Positions 52,944-62,237 of a DNA stretch of 64,000 nt are shown piece after piece. Source of the DNA: Kaistia dalseonensis (lineage in GTDB: Bacteria > Pseudomonadota > Alphaproteobacteria > Rhizobiales > Kaistiaceae); NCBI RefSeq assembly GCF_030814715.1, contig NZ_JAUSVO010000004.1, positions 434,001-498,000 on the forward strand, read 5' to 3'. The notes beneath the pieces were generated by a model. The model worked only from the letters and a program-made list of their open reading frames with translations. It searched no databases and was not told the origin of the DNA. The translations under genes and the position numbers were made by a program. Each line of letters opens with the position of its first letter. Position 1 is the first letter of the stretch.

Positions 52944-55900
52944 TCTGCTGCCTCCTTGTGGGCATCGGCGTCAGTGGGTTCTTCGAGCCAGTCGACTTCG
53001 TTCATCTTGCGGACCACGATGAATTCATCGCGATTCGAGCCCACGGTCCCGTAATAGTTGAAGCCGTAGGATTGCTGCGCGTAGCCGCCGATCATGTGGG
53101 TCGGCTTCAGGATGGTGCGCGTGACCGAGTTATGGATGCCGCCCCGGTTGCCGGTCATCTCGGAGCCGGGCGTGTTTATGATCTTCTCCTGCGCGTGATA
53201 CATCATCATCATGCCGGGCTTGACGCGCTGGGAGACGACGGCGCGGGCCGTCAGCGCGCCATTGGCGTTGAAGACCTCGACCCAGTCATTGTCGATGATG
53301 CCGGCGCTCCGCGCGTCCGTCTCGGAGATCCAGACGACCGGGCCGCCGCGATTGAGCGTCAGCATCAGCAGATTGTCGGTATAGGTCGAGTGGATGCCCC
53401 ATTTCTGGTGCGGGGTGATGAAGTTGAGCACGATCTCGGTATTGCCGTTCGGTCGCGCGCCCTTGACGGCGGGGATCGTCTTCAGATCGACGGGCGGCTT
53501 CCAGGTGACGAAGCCTTCGCCGAAGGCCCGCATCCATAAATGATCCTGATAGAGCTGCTGGCGGCCCGTGAGGGTGCGCCAGGGGATCAGTTCGTGCACA
53601 TTCGTATAGCCGGCGCTGTAGCAGACCTTCTCGCTCTCGATGCCGGACCAGGTCGGCGAGGAGATGATCTTGCGCGGCTGCGCCTGGATGTCGCGGAAGC
53701 GGATCTTTTCGTCTTCCTTCGCGCGGGCGAGATGAGCATGCTCGCGCCCGGTCGCCTTCGATAGGGCCTCCCATGCCTTGACCGCGACCTCGCCATTCGT
53801 CTCCGGCGCGAGCATGAGGATCACCTCGGTCGCGTCGATGTCCGTCTCGATCTTCGGCAGGCCTTTCGCCGGCCCGTCGCGGTGCACGCCGTTGAGCGCG
53901 CCGAGCGCCTCGACCTCGTGCCCCGTCTTCCAGGCTATGCCTTTGCCGCCATTGCCGATCTCGGTCATCAGCGGGCCGAGGGCGGTGAAACGGGCATGGA
54001 TCTGCGAATAGTCGCGCGTGACGACATTGACCGTGGACATGGTGCGGCCGGGGATCGGGAGGGTTTCGCCGCGCTTCCAATCCGCGACATCGAAGGGCTG
54101 GGCCATCTCGCCGGGCGTGTCGTGCTGGATCGGCGTGAGCACGACGTCCTCCTCGACGCCGAGCACCTCCGGTGCGATCTCGGAGAAGCGCTTCGCGAGC
54201 TCCTTGTAGATCTCCCAGTCCGAGCGCGCTTCCCAGGCCGGATCCACCGCGGCCGAGAGCGGATGGATGAAGGGGTGCATATCGGAGGTGTTGAGGTCGT
54301 TCTTCTCGTACCAGGTGGCGGTCGGCAGGACGATGTCGGAATAGACGCAGGTGGTCGACATGCGGAAGTCGAGCGTGACGAGCAGGTCGAGCTTTCCCTC
54401 CGGCGCCTCCTCGTGCCAGACGATTTCGGTGTTGCGCACGGCGCCGTCGGCGCCGAGATCCTTGCCCATGACCCCATGCGTGGTGCCGAGCAGGTGCTTC
54501 AGAAAGTATTCGTGGCCCTTGCCGGAGGAGCCGAGCAGGTTGGAGCGCCACACGAACATGTTGCGCGGCCAGTTCGCCGGATCGTCCGGGTCGTGGCAGG
54601 AGAGCTCCAGCTCGCCGGATTTCAGCGCCTTGGCGACATAGTCGTTCGGCTCGGTTCCGGCATCACGGGCGCGGGCCGCGATGTCGAGCGGGTTCTGCTT
54701 CAGCTGCGGCGCCGAGGGCAGCCAGCCCATGCGCTCGGCGCGGACGTTGAAGTCGATGAAGCTCGCCTTCCAGTCGCCTTCCGGCGCCGTCGGCGACAGG
54801 ATCTCGGCCGCCGTTACCGTCTCATAGCGCCACTGGTCGGTATGGGCATAGAAGAACGAGGTCGCGTTCTGATGCCGCGGCGGGCGCGACCAGTCGAGCC
54901 CGAAGGCAAGCGGCGTCCAGCCGGTCTGCGGCCGTAGCTTCTCCTGCCCGACATAATGCGACCAGCCGCCGCCCGACTTGCCGACGGCACCGCAGAACAC
55001 CAGGAGGTTGATCACGCCCCGGTAGCCCATATCCATGTGGTACCAGTGGTTCATGCCCGCGCCGATGATGATCATCGAGCGGCCGTCGGTCTTCTCGGCA
55101 TTGGTCGCGAATTCACGCGCCACGGTGATGATGGCGTCGCGCTTGACGCCCGTGATCCGTTCCGCCCACGCTGGGGTGAAGGGCACGTCCTCGTCATAGG
55201 ACGAGGCGACATTGCCGCCGCCGAACCCGCGATCGAGGCCGTAATTGGCCATCATGAGATCATAGACGGTGGCGACAGTCGCCGTGCCCCCCTCGGCGGT
55301 CGCGATGGTCAAGACCGGCACGTTCCGGGTCAGGATCTCCGGGTGGTCCGTCGCGACGAAATGCTCGCTGGCCCGGCGACCGAAATAGGGAAAGTCAACG
55401 GCCCTGACCTCGGCGCCATCGCCGGCGAGGGAGAGCTTGAGGCGCGTATCCCGTCCCGCTCCGTCCTTCTCCTCGAGGTTCCACTTGCCGCTTTCACCCC
55501 AGCGGTAGCCGATGGAGCCGAGCGGGGCGACGAGCGCGCCGCTCGCTTCGTCGATCGCGACGGTCTTCCATTCCGGATTGTTGGTCTCGCCGAGCGAACT
55601 CGCGATCTCGGAGGCGCGCAGCAGCCGCTCAGGCACCAGCCGGCCGTCGCGTTCCTCGAGGCGGACGAGGAACGGCATGTCCGTGAAGCGGCGCAGATAG
55701 TCGTCGAAATAGGGAACCTGCCGCTGAAGGTGATACTCGCGCAGGATCACATGGCCCATGGCCAGCGCCAGCGCCGCGTCGGTGCCCTGCTTGGGGTTCA
55801 GCCAGATGTCGGCGAACTTGGTCGCCTCGGCATAGTCCGGGCTGACGACGGCGCTCTTCGTGCCCTTGTAGCGGACCTCGGTATAGAAATGCGCATCGGG

Positions 55901-56683
55901 CGTGCGCGTCTGCGGGACGTTGGAACCCCACAAGATGATGAAGCCGGCATTGTACCAGTCGGCGCTTTCCGGAACGTCGGTCTGTTCGCCCCAGGTTTGC
56001 GGGCTCGCCGGCGGCAGGTCGCAGTACCAGTCGTAAAAGGAGAGGCAGACGCCGCCGATCAGCGAGAGATAGCGTGCCCCGGCGGCATAGGAGACCATGG
56101 ACATCGCCGGGATCGGCGAGAAGCCGATGACGCGGTCGGGACCATGCTTGCGGATCGTATAGGCATTGGCGGCGGCGATGATCTCGTTCGCCTCGTCCCA
56201 TGTCGCCCGCACGAAGCCGCCATGGCCACGGATCGACGTATAGGAATGGCGCTTGTCGCCATCCTCCACGATCAATGCCCAGGCGGCGACCGGCGAGAGC
56301 GTAGCCCTCGCGGCACGCCAAAGGCGCAGCAGGCGGCTGCGGATCATGGGATATTTCACCCGCGCGCCGGAATAGAGGTACCAGCTGTAGGACGCGCCGC
56401 GCGAGCAGCCGCGCGGCTCATGGTTGGGAAGGTCGGGCCGCGTGCGCGGATAGTCGGTCTGCTGCGTCTCCCAGGTGACGATTCCGCCCTTGACGTAGAT
56501 CTTCCACGAGCAGGAGCCGGTGCAGTTCACGCCATGGGTGGAGCGGACGATCTTGTCGTGCTGCCAGCGCTTGCGATAGCCGTCCTCCCAGGAGCGGTCT
56601 TCGGCGGTGACCACGCCGTGACCATCCGAGAATGTATCGACGTTCTTCCGGAAGAAGGTCAGGCGGTCGAGGAAATGCGACAT
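52940..56683 (-). CDS. narG: Respiratory nitrate reductase alpha subunit
   Basis: The 1,247-residue catalytic subunit starts at ATG 56683. The N-terminal HGVNCTGSCSWKIYVKGG supplies the His/Cys ligands of the FS0 cluster, and YPRTRPDLPNHEPRGCSRGA the Mo-bis-MGD region. Long molybdopterin domains follow and the protein ends in the molydopterin dinucleotide-binding region (NRGGIHNSVTRTILKPTHMI). It reduces nitrate to nitrite on the cytoplasmic face. Length is normal for NarG and the frame is intact. Confidence 0.97.
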   Translation of the reverse strand: MSHFLDRLTFFRKNVDTFSDGHGVVTAEDRSWEDGYRKRWQHDKIVRSTHGVNCTGSCSWKIYVKGGIVTWETQQTDYPRTRPDLPNHEPRGCSRGASYSWYLYSGARVKYPMIRSRLLRLWRAARATLSPVAAWALIVEDGDKRHSYTSIRGHGGFVRATWDEANEIIAAANAYTIRKHGPDRVIGFSPIPAMSMVSYAAGARYLSLIGGVCLSFYDWYCDLPPASPQTWGEQTDVPESADWYNAGFIILWGSNVPQTRTPDAHFYTEVRYKGTKSAVVSPDYAEATKFADIWLNPKQGTDAALALAMGHVILREYHLQRQVPYFDDYLRRFTDMPFLVRLEERDGRLVPERLLRASEIASSLGETNNPEWKTVAIDEASGALVAPLGSIGYRWGESGKWNLEEKDGAGRDTRLKLSLAGDGAEVRAVDFPYFGRRASEHFVATDHPEILTRNVPVLTIATAEGGTATVATVYDLMMANYGLDRGFGGGNVASSYDEDVPFTPAWAERITGVKRDAIITVAREFATNAEKTDGRSMIIIGAGMNHWYHMDMGYRGVINLLVFCGAVGKSGGGWSHYVGQEKLRPQTGWTPLAFGLDWSRPPRHQNATSFFYAHTDQWRYETVTAAEILSPTAPEGDWKASFIDFNVRAERMGWLPSAPQLKQNPLDIAARARDAGTEPNDYVAKALKSGELELSCHDPDDPANWPRNMFVWRSNLLGSSGKGHEYFLKHLLGTTHGVMGKDLGADGAVRNTEIVWHEEAPEGKLDLLVTLDFRMSTTCVYSDIVLPTATWYEKNDLNTSDMHPFIHPLSAAVDPAWEARSDWEIYKELAKRFSEIAPEVLGVEEDVVLTPIQHDTPGEMAQPFDVADWKRGETLPIPGRTMSTVNVVTRDYSQIHARFTALGPLMTEIGNGGKGIAWKTGHEVEALGALNGVHRDGPAKGLPKIETDIDATEVILMLAPETNGEVAVKAWEALSKATGREHAHLARAKEDEKIRFRDIQAQPRKIISSPTWSGIESEKVCYSAGYTNVHELIPWRTLTGRQQLYQDHLWMRAFGEGFVTWKPPVDLKTIPAVKGARPNGNTEIVLNFITPHQKWGIHSTYTDNLLMLTLNRGGPVVWISETDARSAGIIDNDWVEVFNANGALTARAVVSQRVKPGMMMMYHAQEKIINTPGSEMTGNRGGIHNSVTRTILKPTHMIGGYAQQSYGFNYYGTVGSNRDEFIVVRKMNEVDWLEEPTDADAHKEAAE

Positions 56684-56711
56684 GGGTGTGGTCCCTTGTT
56701 TCGCGTATGGA

Positions 56712-59453
56712 TCAGGCGGTCCGGGCCGGACGCATGACGGCGCCGCGGCGAGCCCGCTCGACGTCGTGCAGCAGGCCACCCTTTCGGGCGTAGACGAACC
56801 AGGTGATGGCGAGGCAGCTCACATAGAAGCCGAGGAAGCCCCAGAGCGCGGCCTCGGCGCTGCCGGTGAGCGCAATCGAAGTACCGAACCCCTTGGGGAT
56901 GAAGAAGGCGCCGAAGGCTGCGATCGCGGAGGTGAAGCCCGTGATGGCGGCGGCTTCCTTGTCGGCCTGGCGACGACGCGTCTCGGCGTCGGCACCCGGC
57001 ATGAGCCGATCCATCTCCTTCGCGCAGATCGCCGGGATCATCTGGAACGTCGAGGCATTGCCGACGCCCGTGGCGAAGAAGAGCAGCAGGAAGGCGCCGA
57101 AGAAGCCCCAGAACGCGCCGGGCTGGTCCTTGATGCCGATGAACCAGAGCACCGCGCCGCATCCGGCCATCATCAGGACGAAGACGAACAGCGTGACGCG
57201 TGCCCCGCCATAGCGATCGGCGAGCCAGCCGGTTCCCGAGCGGGAGAGCGCGCCGACGAGCGGCCCGAGAAAGGCCAGCGAGAGCGCATTGACCTCGGGG
57301 AAGAGCATCTTGGCGAGCAAAGGAAAGCCGGCGGAGAAGCCGATGAACGAGCCGAAGGTGCCCGTATAGAGCCAGCACATGATCCAGTTGTGCCGGCGCT
57401 GGAAGATCACCGCCTGCTCGGCGAAGGAAGCCCTTGCCGAGGCGATGTCGTTCATGCCGAACCAGGAGGCGAAGGCCGAGAGCACGATGAACGGCACGAA
57501 GACGAAGCCGGCATTCTGCAGCCAGAGCGGCGTTTCGCCTGCCGCGCCCTTCGCCATCGTCGGATCGCCGCCGAGAGAACCGAACACGCCGGCCGTGATC
57601 ACGAGCGGCACGACGAACTGGACGACGCTGACGCCGAGATTGCCGAGCCCGGCATTGAGCGCCAGCGCGTTGCCCTTCTCGGCCTTCGGAAAGAAGAACG
57701 AGATATTGGCCATGGAGGATGCGAAATTGCCGCCGCCGAAGCCGCAGAGCAGCGCGAGGATCAGCAGGACGACATAGGGCGTGTCCGGATTCTGCACCGC
57801 ATAGCCGATCCCGACGGCCGGAATGATCAGCGACCAGGTGGTGAGGGTGGTCCAGAGACGGCCGCCGAAGATCGGCACCATGAAGGAATAGAAGATTCGC
57901 AGCACTGCACCGGAGATGCCCGGCAGAGCCGCCAGCAGGAACAACTGGTCGGTCGAGAGCGCGAAGCCGACCAATGGCAGCTTGGCGACCACCACCGACC
58001 AGACCTGCCAGACCGCGAAGGACAGCAGCAGCGCAGGAATGGAGAGGAAGAGGTTACGGCGCGCGATGGGCCGGCCGGTAGACTTCCAGAAGACGGGATC
58101 CTCGGGGCGCCAGTCGGTCAGGACGGACGTGTTCCTCTTGGGCACGGCGACGGGCACCGGCATGTCCTGCATCTCGGGGAAGGGCGGCAGCTTCGCGAGG
58201 GCAGCGCCGGCCGCGTTCGTCTCCATCTGCGCAATCGCGATGCGCATCCAGATGAGCGCGACGCTCACGAGGGCGAAGAGCGCCATGAAACAGCTCGTCC
58301 AGAGCCCCGTGAGATCGAGCAGGACGCCGAACAGGATCGGCAGGACAAAGCCGCCAAGTCCGCCGATCATGCCGACGAGGCCGCCGACTGAGCCGACATG
58401 GTTCGGATAATAGACCGGGATATGCTTGTAGACGGCCGCCTTGCCGAGGGCCATGAAGAAGCCGAGTACGAAGATTGCGACAATGAACCCGGGCAGGCCC
58501 ATGGCGAGGTGGAAGGCGTAGTCGCCACCCGCGCCGTGCACGACATAGTCGGTCGGTGGATAGGAGAGGACGAAGGTCGCCACGATGCCGACGAGGAACG
58601 TCCATGTCAGCACGCGCCGTGCGCCATAGGTGTCGGAGAGATGTCCGCCATAGGCACGGAACAGGCTTGCCGGCACCGAGAAGAACGCGGCGATCATGCC
58701 GGCCATCTTGATGTCCAGTCCGTAGACGTTGATCAGATATTGCGGCAGCCACAACGCCAGCGCGACGAAGGCGCCGAAGACGAAGAAATAGTAGAGTGAG
58801 AAGCGCCAGACCTGGACGTTCTTCAGCGGTTCGAGTTCGAGCCACGCACTCTTCGGCTGTTCGCCGCGGCGCTTCTGTTCGGCGTGAACCGGATCGTCCC
58901 GTGTCGTGAAGTAGAACAGCACGGCCATAACCGCGAGCCCGATCGCCCAGACCTGCGCGACGGTCTGCCAGCCGAAGGCGACCAGCACGAAGGGGGCGAG
59001 GAATTTCGTCACCGCCGAGCCGACATTGCCGGCGCCGAAGATGCCGAGCGCGAGGCCCTGCCTCTCTGGCGGGTAGAAGCGCGACACATAGGCGACGCCG
59101 ACCGAGAAGGAGCCGCCGGCGATACCCACGCCGAGGGCGGCGAGAAGCATCTGCGGATAGGTGGTGGCGTAGGCGAGCAGGAAGGTTGCGACCGCGGCCG
59201 CCAGCATGGTCGCCGCGAAGATGAGGCGCCCGCCATGGCGGTCGGCCAGGATGCCGAGCGGCACCCGCAGCAGCGAGCCGGCCAGGATCGGCGTCCCGAC
59301 CAGGAGGCCGAACTGCGTCTCGGTCAGATCGAGATCGGACCGTATGCGGATACCGATGATCGCGAAGATCGTCCATACTGCGAAGCACGCCGTGAAGCCG
59401 GCCGTGCTCATGCCGAGGATCCGCCCGGCATCGGGATGTGAGGTCGTCGCCAT
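56712..59453 (-). CDS. narK: Fused NarK1-NarK2 nitrate/nitrite transporter
   Basis: The 913-residue protein contains two complete MFS domains of about 12 helices each. The first half (to about residue 430) has the NarK1-type nitrate signature region (AGLPLG-like GLALGIFGAGNVGSAVTKFL). The second half has the NarK2-type (GFGGGNFASSMANISFFFPK, FGSFIGFSAGFPLLAK). Such fusions are known in alphaproteobacteria and Paracoccus: the first module imports nitrate with protons, the second exchanges nitrate for nitrite. It precedes narG by 28 bp in the same operon, downstream of the FNR-type box at 59558. Confidence 0.93.
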   Translation of the reverse strand: MATTSHPDAGRILGMSTAGFTACFAVWTIFAIIGIRIRSDLDLTETQFGLLVGTPILAGSLLRVPLGILADRHGGRLIFAATMLAAAVATFLLAYATTYPQMLLAALGVGIAGGSFSVGVAYVSRFYPPERQGLALGIFGAGNVGSAVTKFLAPFVLVAFGWQTVAQVWAIGLAVMAVLFYFTTRDDPVHAEQKRRGEQPKSAWLELEPLKNVQVWRFSLYYFFVFGAFVALALWLPQYLINVYGLDIKMAGMIAAFFSVPASLFRAYGGHLSDTYGARRVLTWTFLVGIVATFVLSYPPTDYVVHGAGGDYAFHLAMGLPGFIVAIFVLGFFMALGKAAVYKHIPVYYPNHVGSVGGLVGMIGGLGGFVLPILFGVLLDLTGLWTSCFMALFALVSVALIWMRIAIAQMETNAAGAALAKLPPFPEMQDMPVPVAVPKRNTSVLTDWRPEDPVFWKSTGRPIARRNLFLSIPALLLSFAVWQVWSVVVAKLPLVGFALSTDQLFLLAALPGISGAVLRIFYSFMVPIFGGRLWTTLTTWSLIIPAVGIGYAVQNPDTPYVVLLILALLCGFGGGNFASSMANISFFFPKAEKGNALALNAGLGNLGVSVVQFVVPLVITAGVFGSLGGDPTMAKGAAGETPLWLQNAGFVFVPFIVLSAFASWFGMNDIASARASFAEQAVIFQRRHNWIMCWLYTGTFGSFIGFSAGFPLLAKMLFPEVNALSLAFLGPLVGALSRSGTGWLADRYGGARVTLFVFVLMMAGCGAVLWFIGIKDQPGAFWGFFGAFLLLFFATGVGNASTFQMIPAICAKEMDRLMPGADAETRRRQADKEAAAITGFTSAIAAFGAFFIPKGFGTSIALTGSAEAALWGFLGFYVSCLAITWFVYARKGGLLHDVERARRGAVMRPARTA

Positions 59454-59557
59454 TCGTCAGAACTCTCTTGCGATCGGAGCGCTCGGGCCGAGGCGGCGAA
59501 ATTGTGCCGCGCTCGATCCAGCCATGGGCAGGCTGAGGCAACCGGCGCGTCGGCAGC

Positions 59558-59571
59558 TTGATATAGGTCAA
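59558..59571. promoter_or_regulatory. FNR-type box TTGATATAGGTCAA
   Basis: TTGAT-N4-GTCAA, a near-consensus FNR/DNR/NarR box, lies in the 153-bp gap between divergent narK and the Crp/Fnr gene. It is 104 bp from the narK start and about 42 bp from the regulator start, so one site could serve both promoters. Confidence 0.65.
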
Positions 59572-59578
59572 TTCATGA

Positions 59579-59616
59579 CGTGATTTTTGTCACGCGTTGA
59601 CGTGATATGTCTCACA
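59579..59616. promoter_or_regulatory. Two Crp-like palindromes at the regulator start
   Basis: CGTGA-N6-TCACG (59579-59594) is a perfect inverted repeat, and CGTGA-N6-TCACA (59601-59616) overlaps the ATG at 59607. Both resemble Crp-type TGTGA-N6-TCACA. They could give negative autoregulation of the Crp/Fnr gene. Confidence 0.45.
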
Positions 59617-60341
59617 AAGAAGGAATGTTTGGAGTGCTTGATGCGATCACGACGGTGTCCGAGGCCGAGGTGCTGCCGATCCTTGCCGGGATGTCGGCGG
59701 CTCGGCGGCAGGATCTGCTCGCCAATGCGATCCTGCACAGTGTCCCGACAGGGACAGTACTGTTTGAGCAGGGCGAGGTGCCGAACTTTCAGCTGATCAT
59801 CGTCTCCGGCTCCGCGCAACTCCTTGGAAAGTCAGGCGCAGGTCGCGAGGTGTTGATCGAAACCGTGCGGGCGCCCGACCTTATCATCCCGGCTGCGGTG
59901 GTCAGCGGCGCACCTTATCTGATGCAGGCGCGCGTGCCCGAGCCCTCGCGCTTCCTGCTCGTGCAGGCGGACGTCTTTCGCGACGCTGCTGCGGCCGATC
60001 CGGTCCTGGCGCAGGCGGTAATCGGTTCGCTCGCGACGCAATTCCGCCGCATGGTCCGGCAGATCAAGAACCTGAAGCTGCGTACGACGACGGAACGCGT
60101 CGGGTGCTATGTGCTCGCGCTTTCGGCACGGCAGGGAACCCCCGACCGCGCCGTGCTTCCCTATGAAAAGACGCTGATCGCCTCCGAGCTCGGCATGACG
60201 CGCGAATCCTTCTCCCGGACGCTCGCGAGCCTCGAGAACTCAGGCCTCCAGGTGGAAGGCCAAACAATTCTGATTCGCGACGCTCGCAGTCTTGCAGCCG
60301 CTTGCCATCCTGACCCGCTGATTGACGATTCTCCGCTCTGA
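59607..60341 (+). CDS. Crp/Fnr-family regulator of nitrate respiration
   Basis: The 244-residue protein has a cyclic-nucleotide-like sensor domain (TGTVLFEQGEVPNFQLIIVS) and a Crp-type helix-turn-helix (LIASELGMTRESFSRTLASL). The recognition helix keeps the E..SR residues that read TTGA half-sites in FNR relatives. The N-terminal cysteines of FNR are absent, so it is not an Fe-S oxygen sensor; DNR/NarR-type sensing of NO or nitrite is more likely. It is divergent from narK and flanked by an FNR-type box. Its stop lies 1 bp before an IS3 terminus, so the native C-terminus may have been slightly changed. Confidence 0.88.
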   Translation: MSHKEGMFGVLDAITTVSEAEVLPILAGMSAARRQDLLANAILHSVPTGTVLFEQGEVPNFQLIIVSGSAQLLGKSGAGREVLIETVRAPDLIIPAAVVSGAPYLMQARVPEPSRFLLVQADVFRDAAAADPVLAQAVIGSLATQFRRMVRQIKNLKLRTTTERVGCYVLALSARQGTPDRAVLPYEKTLIASELGMTRESFSRTLASLENSGLQVEGQTILIRDARSLAAACHPDPLIDDSPL

Positions 60342-60342
60342 C

Positions 60343-60373
60343 TGAACCGCCCCTTAGGTTCTTGGACGCCTTC
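60343..60373 (+). mobile_element. Isolated IS3-type terminus
   Basis: TGAACCGCCCCTTAGGTTCT and TGGACGCCTTC closely match the right terminus of the IS at 20935-22064 (as read inward: TGAACCGCCCCTAGATTCCT then GGACGCCTTC), with about one gap. Only about 30 bp remain. It marks a past IS insertion or deletion at the end of the nitrate block. Confidence 0.65.
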
Positions 60374-60875
60374 GATGGCGTCGTCCCAGCCTTGAAGCAC
60401 GAACTCTGCTCATCGAACGGCTCGCTTAGTTCCGGCACTGAGGAATCCGCACCCGTGCGGCTGACGTCATCCCCGAGCAAGGTTTTTGATGCGAGCACCC
60501 GGACTTCCGCCAATACGGTGCGCATGCGCCACATGGTTTGAGCGCAAGCGCCATTGGGCTCGAGCGCAATGGCCGGGCCGGCGCTGTTGGGGATGAACGC
60601 CAGCCGCTCTGAAGTGTCGAAGGCTCGGTCGGCGCTTCCGCGCATGCCCAGGCGCTGTTCGATCGCGTCATGGTCGGCCGCAATATCGATGGCGGCATCA
60701 GCGATGCGCCGCCCGCCCGCAAGTTCTCCGACCGGGGGACTGCTTCCGCCTCGCTCGCGGCAGTCTCGTGGGCAGCCGGCCAGCCGGGGTTTGCCCAAAT
60801 CATCGATTTTGTGCAGCCTTATTCGGCTCTATCCGTTAATCGAGTTCGCAAAGCCCCAGTCAGGAGATCGATCCC
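60374..60875. other. No recognised gene; coding-like reverse-strand fragment
   Basis: About 500 bp between the IS terminus and the GreA-like gene. A reverse frame at about 60470-60740 (IADAAIDIAADHDAIEQRLG, FIPNSAGPAIALEPNGACAQ) has the codon usage of real coding sequence but no start, no recognisable family and no intact end. It may be a gene fragment truncated by the IS event. Confidence 0.4.
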
Positions 60876-61358
60876 GTGAGCGTCGCGTTTGTCAAAGAAG
60901 AAAGCGCCGAGGCCGCGTCGGAGACCATTTTGCCCGCTCGCCCGATCTCCGATCGGATCAACCTCGTCACGGAAGCGGGCCTCCGTCTCCTGCAAGACGA
61001 ATTGGCCAGGGCGCAAAAGGCTCTTGAGGCCGCTGACGCGCTGGAAGACGTCAATGAGAGGCGGCGGCAGTCGGCGCTTCCCGTTCGGGATATGCGCTAC
61101 TACGCCGAACGCATCCGCACGGCGCAGGTGTCTCGGCCGCCTGCATCGAATGAAGTGATCGCCTTTGGCCACACTGTAACCTTCGAGCGTGACGATGGGC
61201 GGAAGCAGACCTTTCGAATCGTCGGCGAGGACGAGGCCGACCCGTCTCAAGGTTCTATTTCGCATGGCTCGCCGGTGGCCATTGCCTTGCTTGGGAAACG
61301 CGTGGGAGACGTTGGCCGGTTAGGGAACCACGAACTCGAGATTCTCTCGATCGCCTGA
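60876..61358 (+). CDS. GreA/Rnk-like transcription elongation factor
   Basis: The 160-residue protein has a helical N-terminal part (EAGLRLLQDELARAQKALEA) and a C-terminal GreA/B-C domain (ISHGSPVAIALLGKRVGDVG). It starts at GTG 60876. The coiled-coil tip acidic residues that GreA uses for cleavage are not clearly present, so it may be closer to Rnk-like regulators of RNA polymerase. It stands alone between gene fragments. Confidence 0.78.
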   Translation: MSVAFVKEESAEAASETILPARPISDRINLVTEAGLRLLQDELARAQKALEAADALEDVNERRRQSALPVRDMRYYAERIRTAQVSRPPASNEVIAFGHTVTFERDDGRKQTFRIVGEDEADPSQGSISHGSPVAIALLGKRVGDVGRLGNHELEILSIA

Positions 61359-61621
61359 CCGACCATGACCCATGCGCGGCATGGCAGCTCCGCGGTCTGT
61401 CGTCAGGCCCGCGCTCCACATCGCACCGATTCCCGCGCCTGTGCCTGCATCTGGATCCGGGGTGGCCGGAGCTTCGTCATGTCGCGGCGATGCGGGGCGC
61501 ACACTCGGGGGGGATGTCGCCGACGGGGCGCAAACGATCCTCTTGGCTCAGGCTGAGCCCACGATGCGCCGGCTCAATAGCCAGGCTGGGCAGTGTCGTC
61601 GGTCGTTTGGGTCGTCGCCTA
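61359..61621. other. No recognisable gene
   Basis: Short G/C-rich frames only, with no supported protein. It leads into the palindromic repeat at 61622. Confidence 0.4.
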
Positions 61622-61719
61622 GATCATTTCATCGTTTCATGGAAACGCCGAAATGATCTATCTATTTGATTTGTCGCGCTTCCTTCACGCAAACCGGTGC
61701 CCACTTCGCTCGGAAGCGC
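61622..61719. repeat. REP-like double palindrome
   Basis: GATCATTTC-atCGTTTC-atg-GAAACGcc-GAAATGATC is a 37-bp interrupted perfect palindrome (61622-61658). A second stem (GCGCTTCC at 61676, GGAAGCGC at 61712) encloses CAAACCGGTGCCCACTT. Such pairs resemble rhizobial REP/BIME repeats. Confidence 0.6.
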
Positions 61720-62042
61720 TCTGGGCTATGGCTTCTCGGGTCGTGGCTCGTCCCGCCGCTTTGGCGGCGTAGAGCCCGCGGTCGGCTCGATGGCGCCAGG
61801 CGTCTGCGTCCTCGCCGGCCGAAAGCGTCGCGACGCCGATGCTGGCGGTCAGTCGACCGCGTGTGGGATGCTCGATAGCCGCACCCGGCAATTGTTCGAG
61901 CAGCCGAATGACCCAGCGCATCGTTCACTTCCTTGAAGTGATCCAGGTCCAGCAACAGCAATGACGCGGCCTCGCCGGTGCGACGCGCCCGGCGCCACGC
62001 GCGCGCCAGCGCTTCATCAAACATGCGGCGGTTGGGAAGGCC
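61685..62042 (-). pseudogene. Diguanylate cyclase (GGDEF) with core deleted
   Basis: The reverse strand reads GLPNRRMFDEALARAWRRAR, then SLLLLDLDHFKEVNDALGH, the start of a GGDEF domain. It then shifts straight to LLEQLPGAAIEHPTRGRLTA and SIGVATLSAGEDADAWRHRA, the end of the domain. The middle, including the GG(D/E)EF motif, is deleted and the frame is broken. Stops lie upstream of GLPN in frame. The protein is inactive. Confidence 0.8.
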
Positions 62043-62237
62043 GGCTCCGCTCGGCTATTCCCGTCACTCGGTGCTGCCGATCACAGACGGCAATTGGTGC
62101 TTCAGCAACTTGAACGTCGAGGCTGACCAGTGCGGGATGCAGAATACAGAAAATGTCCTCGGCGCCGTCGGTTTGCACGGCAATGCCCGATAGATCACCC
62201 GTCGAACGGGCCTGTTGAGCCGTCTGACGCCTCGGCC

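Noticed and set aside
54956-58391. Long forward frames (593 and 569 codons) opposite narG and narK
   Set aside because: Antisense shadows; composition is rich in Arg/Ala/Asp and no domain is recognisable.
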